64,000 nucleotides of DNA from Niallia sp. XMNu-256 (GTDB taxonomy: Bacteria; Bacillota; Bacilli; Bacillales; Cytobacillaceae). Both the position numbers and the translations under genes were made by a program. The notes under the pieces were generated by a model. That model saw only the letters and a list, made by a program, of their open reading frames with translations. It searched no databases and had not been told where the DNA came from. The stretch's first letter is position 1. Each line of letters starts with the position of its first letter. Positions 42,790-51,996 of this stretch are shown in pieces. The DNA is taken from NCBI RefSeq assembly GCF_036670015.1, contig NZ_CP137636.1, positions 3,698,501-3,762,500 on the forward strand, in the 5' to 3' direction.

Positions 42790-45700
42790 ATGCAGCTTTC
42801 TCTATTGAAACAAGAGGAGATCTATACTTGTATTTTGCCTGAGAAGAAAAAAGGACAGTATTGGGTCACCCAAAAAAATGAAGACGGTTCTGAAGAACGA
42901 GTGATCAGTGTTGAAGGGTTTGAAGACCACTGGGTTTTAAAATCAAATAAACATGCGGTCATTCTTAGTCAAGGGAAAAAGGTAAAAGAAACAAAGGTTG
43001 AAAATACATCGATTTATACGATTCGATTAACGAAAACAGGAGAAGACGTCATTTTGCTTTCGGAACCAATTACGAGAGACCGAAAGCAATTCAAAAAATT
43101 ACGTTTGCCTCGTGAAGGGTCGATAACCATTGGGCGCGCTGATCACAGCGATATTCGTTACTATAATCCTTTCACATCCTCCTTACATGCCCAATTGGTC
43201 ATACATAATAATGGACTATCGATTCAAGATACCAACAGTTCGAACGGCACATTTGTGAATGGGAAAAGAGTCCATCAAGCGATGCTGAAGCCAGGGGACC
43301 TTGTTTATATTCTTGGATTCAAAATCATTATCGGAAATGGCTTTATCGCCCTTAACAATCCAAACGGCCAAGTCACTTATAAGGAAACCATCTTTAAAAA
43401 TTACATCAAACATCGGCCAATGGTCGAAGCGGAAAAAGAAGAGGATGAAGAGGACGCAGGAAACGACCATCATTTTTATGTGTCTCCCCGTTTTAAACGG
43501 GACATTGAGGAAGCGCAATTAAAAATTGACGGTCCACCTGCTCTAACGAACATGGAGGAAACTCCTTTAATGCTCATGTTGGGACCATCCATCACGATGG
43601 GAATGGCCTCTGTATTAACTGCCTATTTTACCGTTACAAACGTGTTAAGTTATGGCGGAAACATGAGAACAGCGATGCCATCTGTGATCATGTCGATAAG
43701 CATGTTGCTCGGAATGATTCTCTGGCCGATTTTAACGAGAAAATTCGAGAGAAGAAAACGGGCACAACAGGAAAAAATTAGACAAGAAAAATATCGGATG
43801 TATTTGAAAAGCATTCGACAGCAACTGATTGATGAAGCAAAATATCAAGAACAAATTCTTCATGAGAACTATGTAACAATTGAAGAGTGTATCGACCGAA
43901 TCATCCATCAAAAACGTAATTTATGGGAACGAACCCATTTACATGATGACTTTCTTAAATTACGTCTTGGAACCGGTACGTTACCACTATCATTAGACCT
44001 TCAATATCCTGAGAAAAGATTCACGGTTGAAGACGATGTCTTACAAGCTGAGTTGGATCAACTTGTTTCAGAACCGCGAAACTTACATGGGGTCCCTGTT
44101 TCCCTTTCATTTAAAGAAGATTGGATTAGTGGGATCATCGGAAATCGTCACTCGATTATTTCCCTTACCAAACGGTTAATTGTACAATTTATCGCTCTCC
44201 ATAGCTATGAAGAACTAAAACTTGTTTTTCTTTATGATGAAAAGGAACAAGATGTATGGGACTTTGTGAAATGGTTACCACATGTTTGGGACAATGAAGG
44301 AAATGTTCGTTTTATTGCGACCACCCCTCAAGAGGCAAAGGAACTTTCTGCCTTTCTCGAAGGAGAAATCTTATCACGTGAAGGACAATCCTCTAATGAC
44401 GAGAGTCTCACACCGTATTATGTGATCTTTGCGATGAATAAGAGTTTGGCTGCAAAAGCGGAAATGATTGGGATGATTTTAAAACAGAAACGGAATATCG
44501 GATTTAGTGTGATTCATCTATATGATGAAATCCAAAACTTACCGAAAGAATGTACCATTGTTGTCCAAGATGATGGAAATGAAATGAAAATGTATGATAA
44601 AGATGACATTACAGGTCAATATTTATCATTTAAAGAAGATCCAATCTCTAATCTCAATGAAATGGAACTCGCCACAACAATGGCTAATATTAAGTTGGAC
44701 AACTCGTCCTCTGATTACACGTTACCCACTATGATAACGTTCTTAGATATGTTTGAAGTTGGGAAAATTGAGCATTTAAATGCTCTTACACGTTGGCAGG
44801 AAAATGATCCGACACGAACCCTTGAAACCCCCGTTGGAGTCGATACTTCCGGGGAAATGTTTCACTTAGATCTTCATGAAAAATTCCATGGACCACATGG
44901 ACTTGTTGCCGGTATGACCGGATCAGGGAAAAGTGAATTCATTATGTCATTCATCCTCTCTCTTGCAGTCAATTATCATCCACATGAAGTGGCTTTTATT
45001 TTAATTGACTATAAGGGTGGTGGCATGGCCCATGCATTTACCGATTTGCCTCATTTAGCCGGAACCATTACCAACTTAGATGGTGCAGCGATTAATCGTT
45101 CATTAGTATCGATTCAAAGTGAGCTAAAGCGCAGACAAGCGATCTTTAATGAGGCAGCGACAAAGCTTAATACGAGTAACATTGATATTTATAAATATCA
45201 AAGACTTTATCGTGAAGGACAAGTTACAGAGCCATTGCAACATTTGTTCATTATCTCAGACGAGTTTGCTGAATTAAAAACACAACAGCCTGAATTTATG
45301 GAACAACTTGTGAGTGCAGCCCGAATCGGCCGAAGCCTCGGGATACATTTAATTTTGGCCACACAAAAGCCTTCCGGTGTCGTCGATGACCAAATTTGGA
45401 GTAACAGTAAATTTAGAGTCAGCTTAAAAGTACAAGAAAAAGCAGACAGTATGGACATGATTAAACGTCCAGATGCAGCCGAATTAACAGTAACAGGAAG
45501 ATTCTATTTACAAGTTGGGTTTAATGAGTTGTTTGAACTTGGACAATCCGCTTGGAGTGGAGCTCCTTACTATCCTTCTGACCGTGTCATCGTCAACAAA
45601 GATAAAAGTGTTGTTGTCATCGATAAATTAGGTCGTCCGTTAAAACAAGTGGTACCGTCCAACCGCCAAACCTTTGTAAAAAATCCACCGAAGCAAATTG

Positions 45701-47385
45701 ATGAGATTAATGACTATTTAGCAGGGATAGCTAAAGAAGAAAACATTCATATTCGTCGTCTATGGTTGGAGCCGATTCCTGAATTCATTTTTGTCGATGA
45801 ATTGAAACAAAAATATGGGGTCACTCGTAAACGATATGAAATAAACCCAGTGATCGGTGAATTGGATGATCCCGCTAATCAACGTCAACTCGTTTTAACT
45901 TTCCCGCTTTCAAGAGAAGGAAATGCAATTATCTATGGTTCTGCCAGCAGTGGAAAGACGACCTTCTTAACGACGTTGGTCTATTCATTAATGGAGGATC
46001 ATTCCCCTTCAGAATTGAACCTTTACATTCTTGATTTTAGTGCGGAAACGCTTCGGGCATTTGAGAAAGCTCCACATGTAGGAGATGTTCTGTTGTCTCA
46101 TGAAACGGAAAAAATCCACAATCTCTTTAAAATGCTTGATGATGAGATTTCAACTCGGAAAAAGCTGTTTGCTGATTATGGTGGCGATTATTATTCCTAT
46201 GTAAAAGCAACGGGTGAAGAAATTCCAGCGATTGTGGTCATGATTCATAATTACTCTGCTTTCACCGAGACCTATGAAGAAATGGAAGACATGATCTCTT
46301 ATTTAACACGTGAAGGCACAAAATATGGAATTTATTTTATCGTTACCGCGTTAAATACAGGTGCGGTTCGTTATCGATTGCTGCAAAACTTCAAGCAATT
46401 GTTCGTGCTTCAACAAAATGATTCTAGCGATTATTCAGCGGTTCTAGGGAATACGAATGGAGTTTATCCTTCTAAATTCAAAGGCAGAGGAATTTTCAAA
46501 AGGGATGAAGTGTACGAATTCCAAATTGCCCATGTAGACAAAGATGTTGAAAATACGTTTGCTTTTATTCGGAACTACTGCAGTGAACAAGCAGAATTGA
46601 TACAAACACTTGCCAAACGGATTCCGATTTTACCAGAAAAAGTCGATATTGAGTATTTAGAACAAGACATCGATCGTCACGACTCAAAAATTCCGGTTGG
46701 TGTGGAAAAAGTAAGTTTACTAACTTCCTATCTTGACCTAGGCCGCTCGACTACCCATCTTTTGTTATCTCAATTCAACGATAACGATCGCTTCTTGCAC
46801 GGGATGGTTGAAGTCTTCGCGCAGAAAAATGTTGGGAAACTTATCGTGATTGATCCAGAAGGAAAGCTCCGTTCCAGCGAGAAAAACGGGTATGAATATG
46901 CGGGTCGTGACTCCAACTTAAATGATATTGTTGTCGAGCTATTTAACTTAATGGTGTACCGCAATAACACGTATAAAGACGCCATTGCTACCGGCGAGCA
47001 AAAGCCTGTCTATGAGAAAGTGACTTGTATCATTACATCGTTCACTTCGCTCACTTCTGTTCTTACAGATGATTCATTAGATAAATTAAAGATTTTGTTG
47101 GAAAAAAATAATCTTGAGTATCACGTCACTTTTGTTATAAATGAAAGTGCCGCAAATATTTCAAGCTTTTCCTTTGAAACTTGGTTTACCCAACATGTAT
47201 CCTTATCCGACGGAATTTGGGTCGGTAATGGAATCGCTGAACAATACCAATTCAAACTTAATAAACTCTCCCATGAGTTGTATCAGGAAATTGAGGAAGA
47301 CTTTGGGTATGTCATTAAAAATGGGAAACCAACGCTTGTCAAACTAGTAACCTCTAGCACTCTCGAATTGGAGGTCATGGTGTAA
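42790..47385 (+). CDS. essC: EssC/YukBA-type T7SS ATPase
   Basis: Motor ATPase of type VII secretion, 1531 residues, membrane-bound. An FHA domain at about 105-190 (SITIGRADHSDIRYYNP, SLHAQL, NSSNGTFVNG) follows an N-terminal region that may be a second, degenerate FHA. Two membrane segments lie near 258-312. Three FtsK/SpoIIIE-type domains follow: D1 with Walker A GMTGSGKSE near 710 and Walker B LFIISDEFAEL; D2 with Walker A GSASSGKTT near 1050 and a changed Walker B (AIVVMIHNY); and a degenerate D3. Length and order match EssC. The stop overlaps the EsaB start by one base. The FHA domain may read phospho-threonines made by the divergent kinase. Confidence 0.95.
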   Translation: MQLSLLKQEEIYTCILPEKKKGQYWVTQKNEDGSEERVISVEGFEDHWVLKSNKHAVILSQGKKVKETKVENTSIYTIRLTKTGEDVILLSEPITRDRKQFKKLRLPREGSITIGRADHSDIRYYNPFTSSLHAQLVIHNNGLSIQDTNSSNGTFVNGKRVHQAMLKPGDLVYILGFKIIIGNGFIALNNPNGQVTYKETIFKNYIKHRPMVEAEKEEDEEDAGNDHHFYVSPRFKRDIEEAQLKIDGPPALTNMEETPLMLMLGPSITMGMASVLTAYFTVTNVLSYGGNMRTAMPSVIMSISMLLGMILWPILTRKFERRKRAQQEKIRQEKYRMYLKSIRQQLIDEAKYQEQILHENYVTIEECIDRIIHQKRNLWERTHLHDDFLKLRLGTGTLPLSLDLQYPEKRFTVEDDVLQAELDQLVSEPRNLHGVPVSLSFKEDWISGIIGNRHSIISLTKRLIVQFIALHSYEELKLVFLYDEKEQDVWDFVKWLPHVWDNEGNVRFIATTPQEAKELSAFLEGEILSREGQSSNDESLTPYYVIFAMNKSLAAKAEMIGMILKQKRNIGFSVIHLYDEIQNLPKECTIVVQDDGNEMKMYDKDDITGQYLSFKEDPISNLNEMELATTMANIKLDNSSSDYTLPTMITFLDMFEVGKIEHLNALTRWQENDPTRTLETPVGVDTSGEMFHLDLHEKFHGPHGLVAGMTGSGKSEFIMSFILSLAVNYHPHEVAFILIDYKGGGMAHAFTDLPHLAGTITNLDGAAINRSLVSIQSELKRRQAIFNEAATKLNTSNIDIYKYQRLYREGQVTEPLQHLFIISDEFAELKTQQPEFMEQLVSAARIGRSLGIHLILATQKPSGVVDDQIWSNSKFRVSLKVQEKADSMDMIKRPDAAELTVTGRFYLQVGFNELFELGQSAWSGAPYYPSDRVIVNKDKSVVVIDKLGRPLKQVVPSNRQTFVKNPPKQIDEINDYLAGIAKEENIHIRRLWLEPIPEFIFVDELKQKYGVTRKRYEINPVIGELDDPANQRQLVLTFPLSREGNAIIYGSASSGKTTFLTTLVYSLMEDHSPSELNLYILDFSAETLRAFEKAPHVGDVLLSHETEKIHNLFKMLDDEISTRKKLFADYGGDYYSYVKATGEEIPAIVVMIHNYSAFTETYEEMEDMISYLTREGTKYGIYFIVTALNTGAVRYRLLQNFKQLFVLQQNDSSDYSAVLGNTNGVYPSKFKGRGIFKRDEVYEFQIAHVDKDVENTFAFIRNYCSEQAELIQTLAKRIPILPEKVDIEYLEQDIDRHDSKIPVGVEKVSLLTSYLDLGRSTTHLLLSQFNDNDRFLHGMVEVFAQKNVGKLIVIDPEGKLRSSEKNGYEYAGRDSNLNDIVVELFNLMVYRNNTYKDAIATGEQKPVYEKVTCIITSFTSLTSVLTDDSLDKLKILLEKNNLEYHVTFVINESAANISSFSFETWFTQHVSLSDGIWVGNGIAEQYQFKLNKLSHELYQEIEEDFGYVIKNGKPTLVKLVTSSTLELEVMV

Positions 47386-47636
47386 TGGATAAAATTTTAG
47401 TCGAGGTATTTGTACCCGTTTTGGAGAAAACCTATGATGTTTTTATTCCCCTCACCGCAAAATTTTACGAGATTGAGGGATTGCTAGCAAAAGCGATAAC
47501 CGAATTAACGAATGGGTATTTTGCCGCTTCAGAGGATTGCTTAATTTGCAGCCGAGAAAGTGGCGTAGTGTTAGATATTAACAAATCAGCGAGAGAGCTA
47601 GGGTTACAAAATGGTTCTAAACTGATGTTGATATAG
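47385..47636 (+). CDS. esaB: EsaB/YukD ubiquitin-like T7SS protein
   Basis: 83 residues with the ubiquitin-like YukD pattern: a beta-strand start (ILVEVFVPVLEKTYDVFIPL), a central helix (YEIEGLLAKAITELTNGYF) and the end DINKSARELGLQNGSKLMLI. A small cytoplasmic component required by T7SSb systems. Its ATG overlaps the EssC stop codon (TAATG), indicating translational coupling. Gene order essC-esaB-esx differs from the usual esxA-first order of T7SSb loci. Confidence 0.9.
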   Translation: MDKILVEVFVPVLEKTYDVFIPLTAKFYEIEGLLAKAITELTNGYFAASEDCLICSRESGVVLDINKSARELGLQNGSKLMLI

Positions 47637-47675
47637 AGAAAGATTAATGATTTATGAATTGAAAGGGGATTTACA

Positions 47676-47978
47676 ATGGCTAGAAAAATAATGGTCGATC
47701 CAGCAAAACTTGAAGTGGCATCGCAAAAAATTGAAGCGAATGCACAAGAATATCAACAAAAGTACAAGCAACTTTACAGTGAAGTCGACGCAATGGGCGC
47801 AGCTTGGAAAGGAACAGATAACATCGCATACGTCAGCCAAATTCAAGGATTTATGGATGACTTTCAAAAAATGGTTGTGTTGATGGAACAATACTCTGAT
47901 TTCCTAAGACAATCAGCTAGAGTCTATCGTGACACACAATCAGAAGTGATCAACTCAGCTAAAAAATTAACAAACTAA
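47676..47978 (+). CDS. WXG100 protein 1 (EsxA/YukE-like)
   Basis: 100 residues, the standard WXG100 length: two helices joined by a turn with Trp44-Lys45-Gly46 (GAAWKGTDN). It starts MARKIMVDPAKLEVASQKIE and ends VINSAKKLTN. Such proteins are secreted by T7SS as helical-hairpin dimers. AAAGGGG precedes the ATG. It lies 19 bases upstream of a second WXG100 gene, and the two may form a heterodimer, as in mycobacterial pairs. Confidence 0.93.
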   Translation: MARKIMVDPAKLEVASQKIEANAQEYQQKYKQLYSEVDAMGAAWKGTDNIAYVSQIQGFMDDFQKMVVLMEQYSDFLRQSARVYRDTQSEVINSAKKLTN

Positions 47979-47996
47979 TCTAAGGGGGAAAGCGAA

Positions 47997-48299
47997 ATGG
48001 CTGCCGAAGGAATTAATATATCATTAGCAGAAGTAACAAAAACTGCTCAAACCATCAGAACTCTTAATCAATCTCTGTCAGAAAAACTGACTGAAATCAA
48101 AAAAGAAATGAATAACTTACAACAACCATGGCAATCAGATGCCTCAAATACGATCCGCGAAAAGTTTAATGCATTAGCACCTAAATTCGATAACTATGAA
48201 CAAGTCATTAACTCGTACGCTACATTCTTAGATACGACTGTTCAAAGATATAACGAAGCTGAAACAGCGATCAACAATAACGCAAGCCAATTTAAGTAA
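47997..48299 (+). CDS. WXG100 protein 2 with W-x-S turn
   Basis: 100 residues. The turn is PWQSDAS with Trp45 and Ser47 instead of Gly. The C-terminal helix carries RYNEAETAI, a YxxxE sequence like the T7SS export motif of actinobacterial substrates. The first WXG100 protein lacks an exact YxxxD/E, so the export signal may sit on one partner only. AAGGGGGAAAG precedes the ATG. A hairpin follows directly. Confidence 0.92.
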   Translation: MAAEGINISLAEVTKTAQTIRTLNQSLSEKLTEIKKEMNNLQQPWQSDASNTIREKFNALAPKFDNYEQVINSYATFLDTTVQRYNEAETAINNNASQFK

Positions 48300-48306
48300 G
48301 ACGAGG

Positions 48307-48339
48307 AATGAGGGTAACGTTAGAGCGTTTACCCTCATT
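48307..48339 (+). terminator. Hairpin after the WXG100 pair
   Basis: AATGAGGGTAA and TTACCCTCATT form an 11-bp stem eight bases beyond the second WXG100 stop. The U-tract is weak (GTTCTAGTTTG), so partial termination or mRNA 3'-end protection is likely. That would separate high WXG100 levels from the effector genes. Confidence 0.7.
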
Positions 48340-48476
48340 GTTCTAGTTTGTATAGTGTTCATAGGACATGGAGATAGGCATCATGTCTACGATACATGTG
48401 ATAAGGAATCTGTCGAATGTCTCCTTATTGGAATACATATCGAATCTATAGCGATTAGGGATGGGAGGTTGCGCAG

Positions 48477-48836
48477 GTGGGAATTAGCATTAGTGCGGCT
48501 CGTACGCAGGCAGGGAAAGTTAGCGATTGTGCTGCAACATTAAACGGAATAAAAACCAATGTCGGAAATGTAAAGTCTGATCTTCATTCTTCTTGGCAAG
48601 CGAAGGAAATCAAGTATGTAAACCAAGCTATTGACGAGATCAATCGACGACTATCCATGCTCTCAACTGAACTAAATTCCTTAAGTTCTGATATTATAGC
48701 GGTTGCCTATGAAATTAAACGAGAAGAAGAAGAAGAACGTGAACGGGCCTTAAGAGAAGCTGCAGCTAAAAAAGCCGCTGAGGAAGAAGCCCGCAGAAAA
48801 GCAGAAGCGGAGGCTAAAGCAAAAGTACAGGCTTAA
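48477..48836 (+). CDS. WXG100-like protein with charged coiled-coil tail
   Basis: 119 residues from a GTG start (GGGAGG ten bases upstream). Residues 1-85 form a helical hairpin of WXG100 type with Trp40 in HSSWQAKEI. The last 35 residues are a Glu/Lys/Ala-rich helix (AAEEEARRKAEAEAKAKVQA). The arrangement resembles the small helical partner proteins (DUF5082/DUF5344 type) encoded before T7SS LXG effectors, which bind the effector N-terminus for export. It lies 50 bases upstream of the effector candidate. Confidence 0.72.
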   Translation: MGISISAARTQAGKVSDCAATLNGIKTNVGNVKSDLHSSWQAKEIKYVNQAIDEINRRLSMLSTELNSLSSDIIAVAYEIKREEEEERERALREAAAKKAAEEEARRKAEAEAKAKVQA

Positions 48837-48886
48837 GTTGCTTTATGAAAAATATGACTAAACGGATGGTCCAGGAGGTGGAATGA

Positions 48887-50146
48887 GTGGACACGATTAA
48901 AATCAATATTCAATCGGTAAAACAATCTAATGTGGAATTAGTTTCTGCAACTTCTAAACAAATCAATGCCAGTAGAGCTCTAGGTTTGGTTTCCGTTGAT
49001 TCACGCATCTCGGCTAGAAGGAATATCGGATCACGCCTTGCAAGTGCTAAAAGCGAAGCTGCTAAGCTTCAAAGGGAGTTAAGCGAGTTACAATCCTTTA
49101 TTAACCAATCAGCCAACCGGTATAGTACAGCCGAGGATAAAATCAATGCAATGGCGAATCGAATTGGGACAGGATATTTCCCTTTTGCTGCCCTCGCTTC
49201 CATTTCTGGGGCTTTATTTGGGTTTAATGGGCTAAAGGCTAAAACTGATAACGGCAAGGAAGTTTATACTACTCGGGATTATGCTAAGGAAAATAGCTGG
49301 GAAACCTTAAAAGCTATTTTAGGTGGATTCAGTTTATTGAATGATCGGAACCTTCTTCGAATTGCCAAAAACCTGAGATTTAAATTTGAAACAGTCAATG
49401 GCAAACAACATATTAAAATTGTTAATGGGAACTTAACCAATCGAAACTATAATCAATATCGAGATACCCTTGTTCGAAAACTTGGAGGTACAAACTCCGA
49501 TTGGAAAAAAGGATATCTTAAAAGGCTGATGGGAACAGATGGGATCCCATTATATAATCCACAAAACAGTGATTGGTTTAAAACGAATCGAAATCAATTT
49601 AAAAATACAGCGATTCCTGAATTAAACCAATATGTAAAGCAACTTGATAAAAGTCCGCTCCGAAATATGTTTAGTAATTCTGGTCGTGCCGGGCTCGATG
49701 AATTGAAGATTTGGGAGGACTTCACCTCTTGGAAAGGATGGAAGGAAGCTTCTAACTTATCAAGAGCTGGACAAATTGCTGGTATTTTCGGGACAGTTAA
49801 CACCGTTAGAGAAAATTTTATTTCCAATACGACAACAGGAAAAACAAATTGGCAGGATTTCACGGTTGATACAGCAGTTGATGTCGGCACTGGAGCGGCT
49901 GCCACAGCAGCAGGTGCAGCGTTTGGTTCCCTCTTCCTCCCACCAGCTGGAACGATCGTAGGTGCGGCTGCAGGTGCGACGATCAACTTAGTAATTAACT
50001 GGAAATTTGAGCCTGATAAAGAAAGTATCGTTGATAAAACGAAAACCTTTTTTAATGACGTTGTCGATGATCCGAAGAAAATGTTAAAGTCTACGGGCGA
50101 TGCCATTAAAGGAGTAGGAGAAAAATTAAATAAAATCTTTTGGTAG
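48887..50146 (+). CDS. Probable T7SS effector with glycine/alanine-rich C-terminal region
   Basis: 419 residues from GTG (CCAGGAGG upstream). The first 95 residues are a helical T7SS-substrate-like domain (IKINIQSVKQSNVELVSATS ... NRYSTAEDKINAMANRIG). The middle is soluble and Asn/Lys-rich (residues 125-310). Near 345-385, VDVGTGAAATAAGAAFGSLF and the following GTIVGAAAGATINLVINW form a glycine-zipper hairpin like those of membrane-inserting toxins or colicin-like domains. No enzymatic motif is seen. The polytopic membrane protein encoded immediately after it is the natural immunity candidate. Not a classical LXG protein by length. Confidence 0.65.
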   Translation: MDTIKINIQSVKQSNVELVSATSKQINASRALGLVSVDSRISARRNIGSRLASAKSEAAKLQRELSELQSFINQSANRYSTAEDKINAMANRIGTGYFPFAALASISGALFGFNGLKAKTDNGKEVYTTRDYAKENSWETLKAILGGFSLLNDRNLLRIAKNLRFKFETVNGKQHIKIVNGNLTNRNYNQYRDTLVRKLGGTNSDWKKGYLKRLMGTDGIPLYNPQNSDWFKTNRNQFKNTAIPELNQYVKQLDKSPLRNMFSNSGRAGLDELKIWEDFTSWKGWKEASNLSRAGQIAGIFGTVNTVRENFISNTTTGKTNWQDFTVDTAVDVGTGAAATAAGAAFGSLFLPPAGTIVGAAAGATINLVINWKFEPDKESIVDKTKTFFNDVVDDPKKMLKSTGDAIKGVGEKLNKIFW

Positions 50147-50158
50147 GTGGAACAACAA

Positions 50159-50875
50159 ATGCAAAGCAATCAAGAAGAAAAATTTTTTATGTTAAAAGAT
50201 GTTGCATTAGGGCGATTAAGTCCTGATCGAATTCCCATGTTCTTTTGGGGCAGTCTTATTTATAGTGCCGTTGCGACTGGGGTTTCCTTGTTTGGAATAT
50301 TGCAGAACGAACATTTGATCACTCCTTTAATAAAGACGATGTTTCAAGTCTCAATGATATCGTTTTTGCTTCATCTTCTTTTTACATTGTTTTATTCAAT
50401 ACCAAGAATGTCATACAAGTTTCAGCGGTTTCAAATGGTGATCGTCTCCTTGATCACTATTAAGGTTTCGTTGGAGGCGTATCAATTCTTTTTTGTGGCC
50501 TCTATAACCGGTCTTGCACCAGATTATGTGATCAATACCGGTATAATCGTTCTCATAGGCGGCTTTGTTTATTTTATTATTTCATTAATAAGAGGAATTA
50601 AGCGCGTACAACAAGGGGAATTGAAAAAAGGCGGAAAAGGCTTATATGAATTTAAAAGCTCAAAGGCTTATATAAGTATTCCGATTATTTTCGCAGCATC
50701 CATGCTTGGGGGTTCCATTGGAAGAAACTTTTCGGATCCTTCTACAAGCTTTGGCTTGTTTTTCGCCCTTTTCTTATGTGCAGTTTTGCAATATACGATT
50801 GCGATGGCCTGGCCGGAGTTTCTCCTTGTCACCTATGCAAAGTATAAATTTAAGTCTTTTAATGTTAAATACTGA
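50159..50875 (+). CDS. Polytopic membrane protein A, immunity candidate
   Basis: About 238 residues with six predicted membrane segments (for example FWGSLIYSAVATGVSLFGIL and VSLITIKVSLEAYQFFFVAS). Conserved loops are GRLSPD, GKGLYEFKSSKAY and GGSIGRNFSDPSTS. The ATG at 50159 is preferred over the GTG at 50147 because GGTAGGTGG lies eight bases upstream. It directly follows the effector candidate and has a close paralogue at 51997-52734. A membrane immunity protein for a membrane-targeting toxin is the simplest reading, but this is inference; no known family is recognised. Confidence 0.65.
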   Translation: MQSNQEEKFFMLKDVALGRLSPDRIPMFFWGSLIYSAVATGVSLFGILQNEHLITPLIKTMFQVSMISFLLHLLFTLFYSIPRMSYKFQRFQMVIVSLITIKVSLEAYQFFFVASITGLAPDYVINTGIIVLIGGFVYFIISLIRGIKRVQQGELKKGGKGLYEFKSSKAYISIPIIFAASMLGGSIGRNFSDPSTSFGLFFALFLCAVLQYTIAMAWPEFLLVTYAKYKFKSFNVKY

Positions 50876-50896
50876 TGGAAATGAGGTACCAACAAA

Positions 50897-51358
50897 ATGA
50901 CGATCAAGCGTACTTCCCTTGTTTTTCACAATGTAATTCAAACAAAAAACACCTCATGCAAAGTAGATGAATGGCCTTTAATTGCAAGGGATCTAAGAAA
51001 TCACGTGATTAAAAATGGTCTTTATGCAACTGGTCCCGTTTTTTACCAAGTCAGTCATTTTAATAAGGAGCAGCATGAGGCCGAGTATACTTTCTACGTC
51101 CCAGTGAACGCTCCTGTCAATATTCCTGAAAACAGCCAATATCAATTTACTGAACTGCTACAATATAAGGATGGTTTACTTTTCCGTTTAACAGATATGG
51201 AAGCAGATATTGAAATCGCCTATGAATTTTTAAAAGCAGCCGCACAAGATTTAAATCTGACGTTACAAGAGCCATTTTATAATATTTACTTAGACGTTTA
51301 TGGCGAAGGAATCATTGATATTTTTGCCCCGATCTTAGGGGAGGATGCACATGATTAA
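50897..51358 (+). CDS. DUF5085-like T7SS-associated protein 1
   Basis: 153 residues, soluble, of the DUF5085 type: VFHNVIQTKNTSCKVDEWPL, NGLYATGPVFYQVSH, EYTFYVPVNAPV. The fold is probably like GyrI/effector-binding domains. DUF5085 genes often lie in Bacillus T7SS effector loci, but their function is not established to my knowledge; chaperone or immunity roles are possible. It overlaps the second DUF5085-like gene by eight bases. Confidence 0.7.
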   Translation: MTIKRTSLVFHNVIQTKNTSCKVDEWPLIARDLRNHVIKNGLYATGPVFYQVSHFNKEQHEAEYTFYVPVNAPVNIPENSQYQFTELLQYKDGLLFRLTDMEADIEIAYEFLKAAAQDLNLTLQEPFYNIYLDVYGEGIIDIFAPILGEDAHD

Positions 51359-51791
51359 TCCAAACGATCATATTCGTTATAAAAATGTGATTTCAAGAAG
51401 ATATCGGTATCATTATCATGACATTAACAATGTGATGAAGGAATTCATTAATGACCTTGTCCAACTAAATGTAACCTTTAAGGGTCCAATGTTTTATTCG
51501 ATTAATAATGTTCCGATGGACGAAATTGTGATTGGTGAGTTCTACATGCCTATTGAAGAAGAATTTGTAGAAGGGCTTCAAGATATGGAGTTTCATAGCT
51601 ACTTCAGCATCGAAGACATGATCTCCATCTGCATCTATGACGACCTAGAAAGGAAAACAGAAATGGCCTACCTGGCCCTTTTCCAACATATAGAAAAAAA
51701 TAACTGCCGGCAAACCACCCCCATATTTCATATCCTTTCAGGAGACGAAACCCTACAATACATGTTTATAAAAGTGGGTATGAGTATGTGA
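51351..51791 (+). CDS. DUF5085-like T7SS-associated protein 2
   Basis: 146 residues, paralogous to the preceding protein: IRYKNVISRRYRYHYHDI, FKGPMFYSINNVPMDEIVIG, EFYMPIEEEFVEG. ATG 51351 is preferred to ATG 51345, because GGGGAGG directly abuts the latter. The stop codon lies inside a 38-nt repeat (51787-51824) that recurs at the stop of the next gene. Confidence 0.7.
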   Translation: MINPNDHIRYKNVISRRYRYHYHDINNVMKEFINDLVQLNVTFKGPMFYSINNVPMDEIVIGEFYMPIEEEFVEGLQDMEFHSYFSIEDMISICIYDDLERKTEMAYLALFQHIEKNNCRQTTPIFHILSGDETLQYMFIKVGMSM

Positions 51792-51824
51792 AACATGGGG
51801 ACGGTTCTGCTGTTTCACTAGCTT
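51787..51824 (+). repeat. 38-nt REP-like repeat, copy 1
   Basis: TGTGAAACATGGGGACGGTT followed by CTGCTGTTTCACTAGCTT. It is identical to 52730-52767 and contains the GAAACA...TGTTTC inverted arms typical of Firmicute REP-like palindromes. The TGA stop of the DUF5085-like gene is part of it. Confidence 0.85.
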
Positions 51825-51900
51825 GGCTGCAGGGCACTACTGCTGGGGACACAGCGGTAGATCACTGGCGGAGTGACAGTGACGACCCGAATGATCGAGG

Positions 51901-51929
51901 CGTCCCTCATTTTTTAGGGGCGTTTTTTT
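51901..51929 (+). terminator. Terminator between DUF5085-like gene and membrane protein B
   Basis: CGTCCCT and AGGGGCG form a 7-bp stem (one G-U) followed by TTTTTTT. Confidence 0.75.
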
Positions 51930-51996
51930 ATTTAAATTATTTAAAGACCGAAAATATTAAGCAGGTATAGCTAGAAACAAAGGAGGTGTGAATAGT

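Noticed and set aside
49594..50169. 191-codon frame antisense to the effector gene
   Set aside because: Mirror of a well supported plus-strand gene with good ribosome sites; no motif or start signal of its own.
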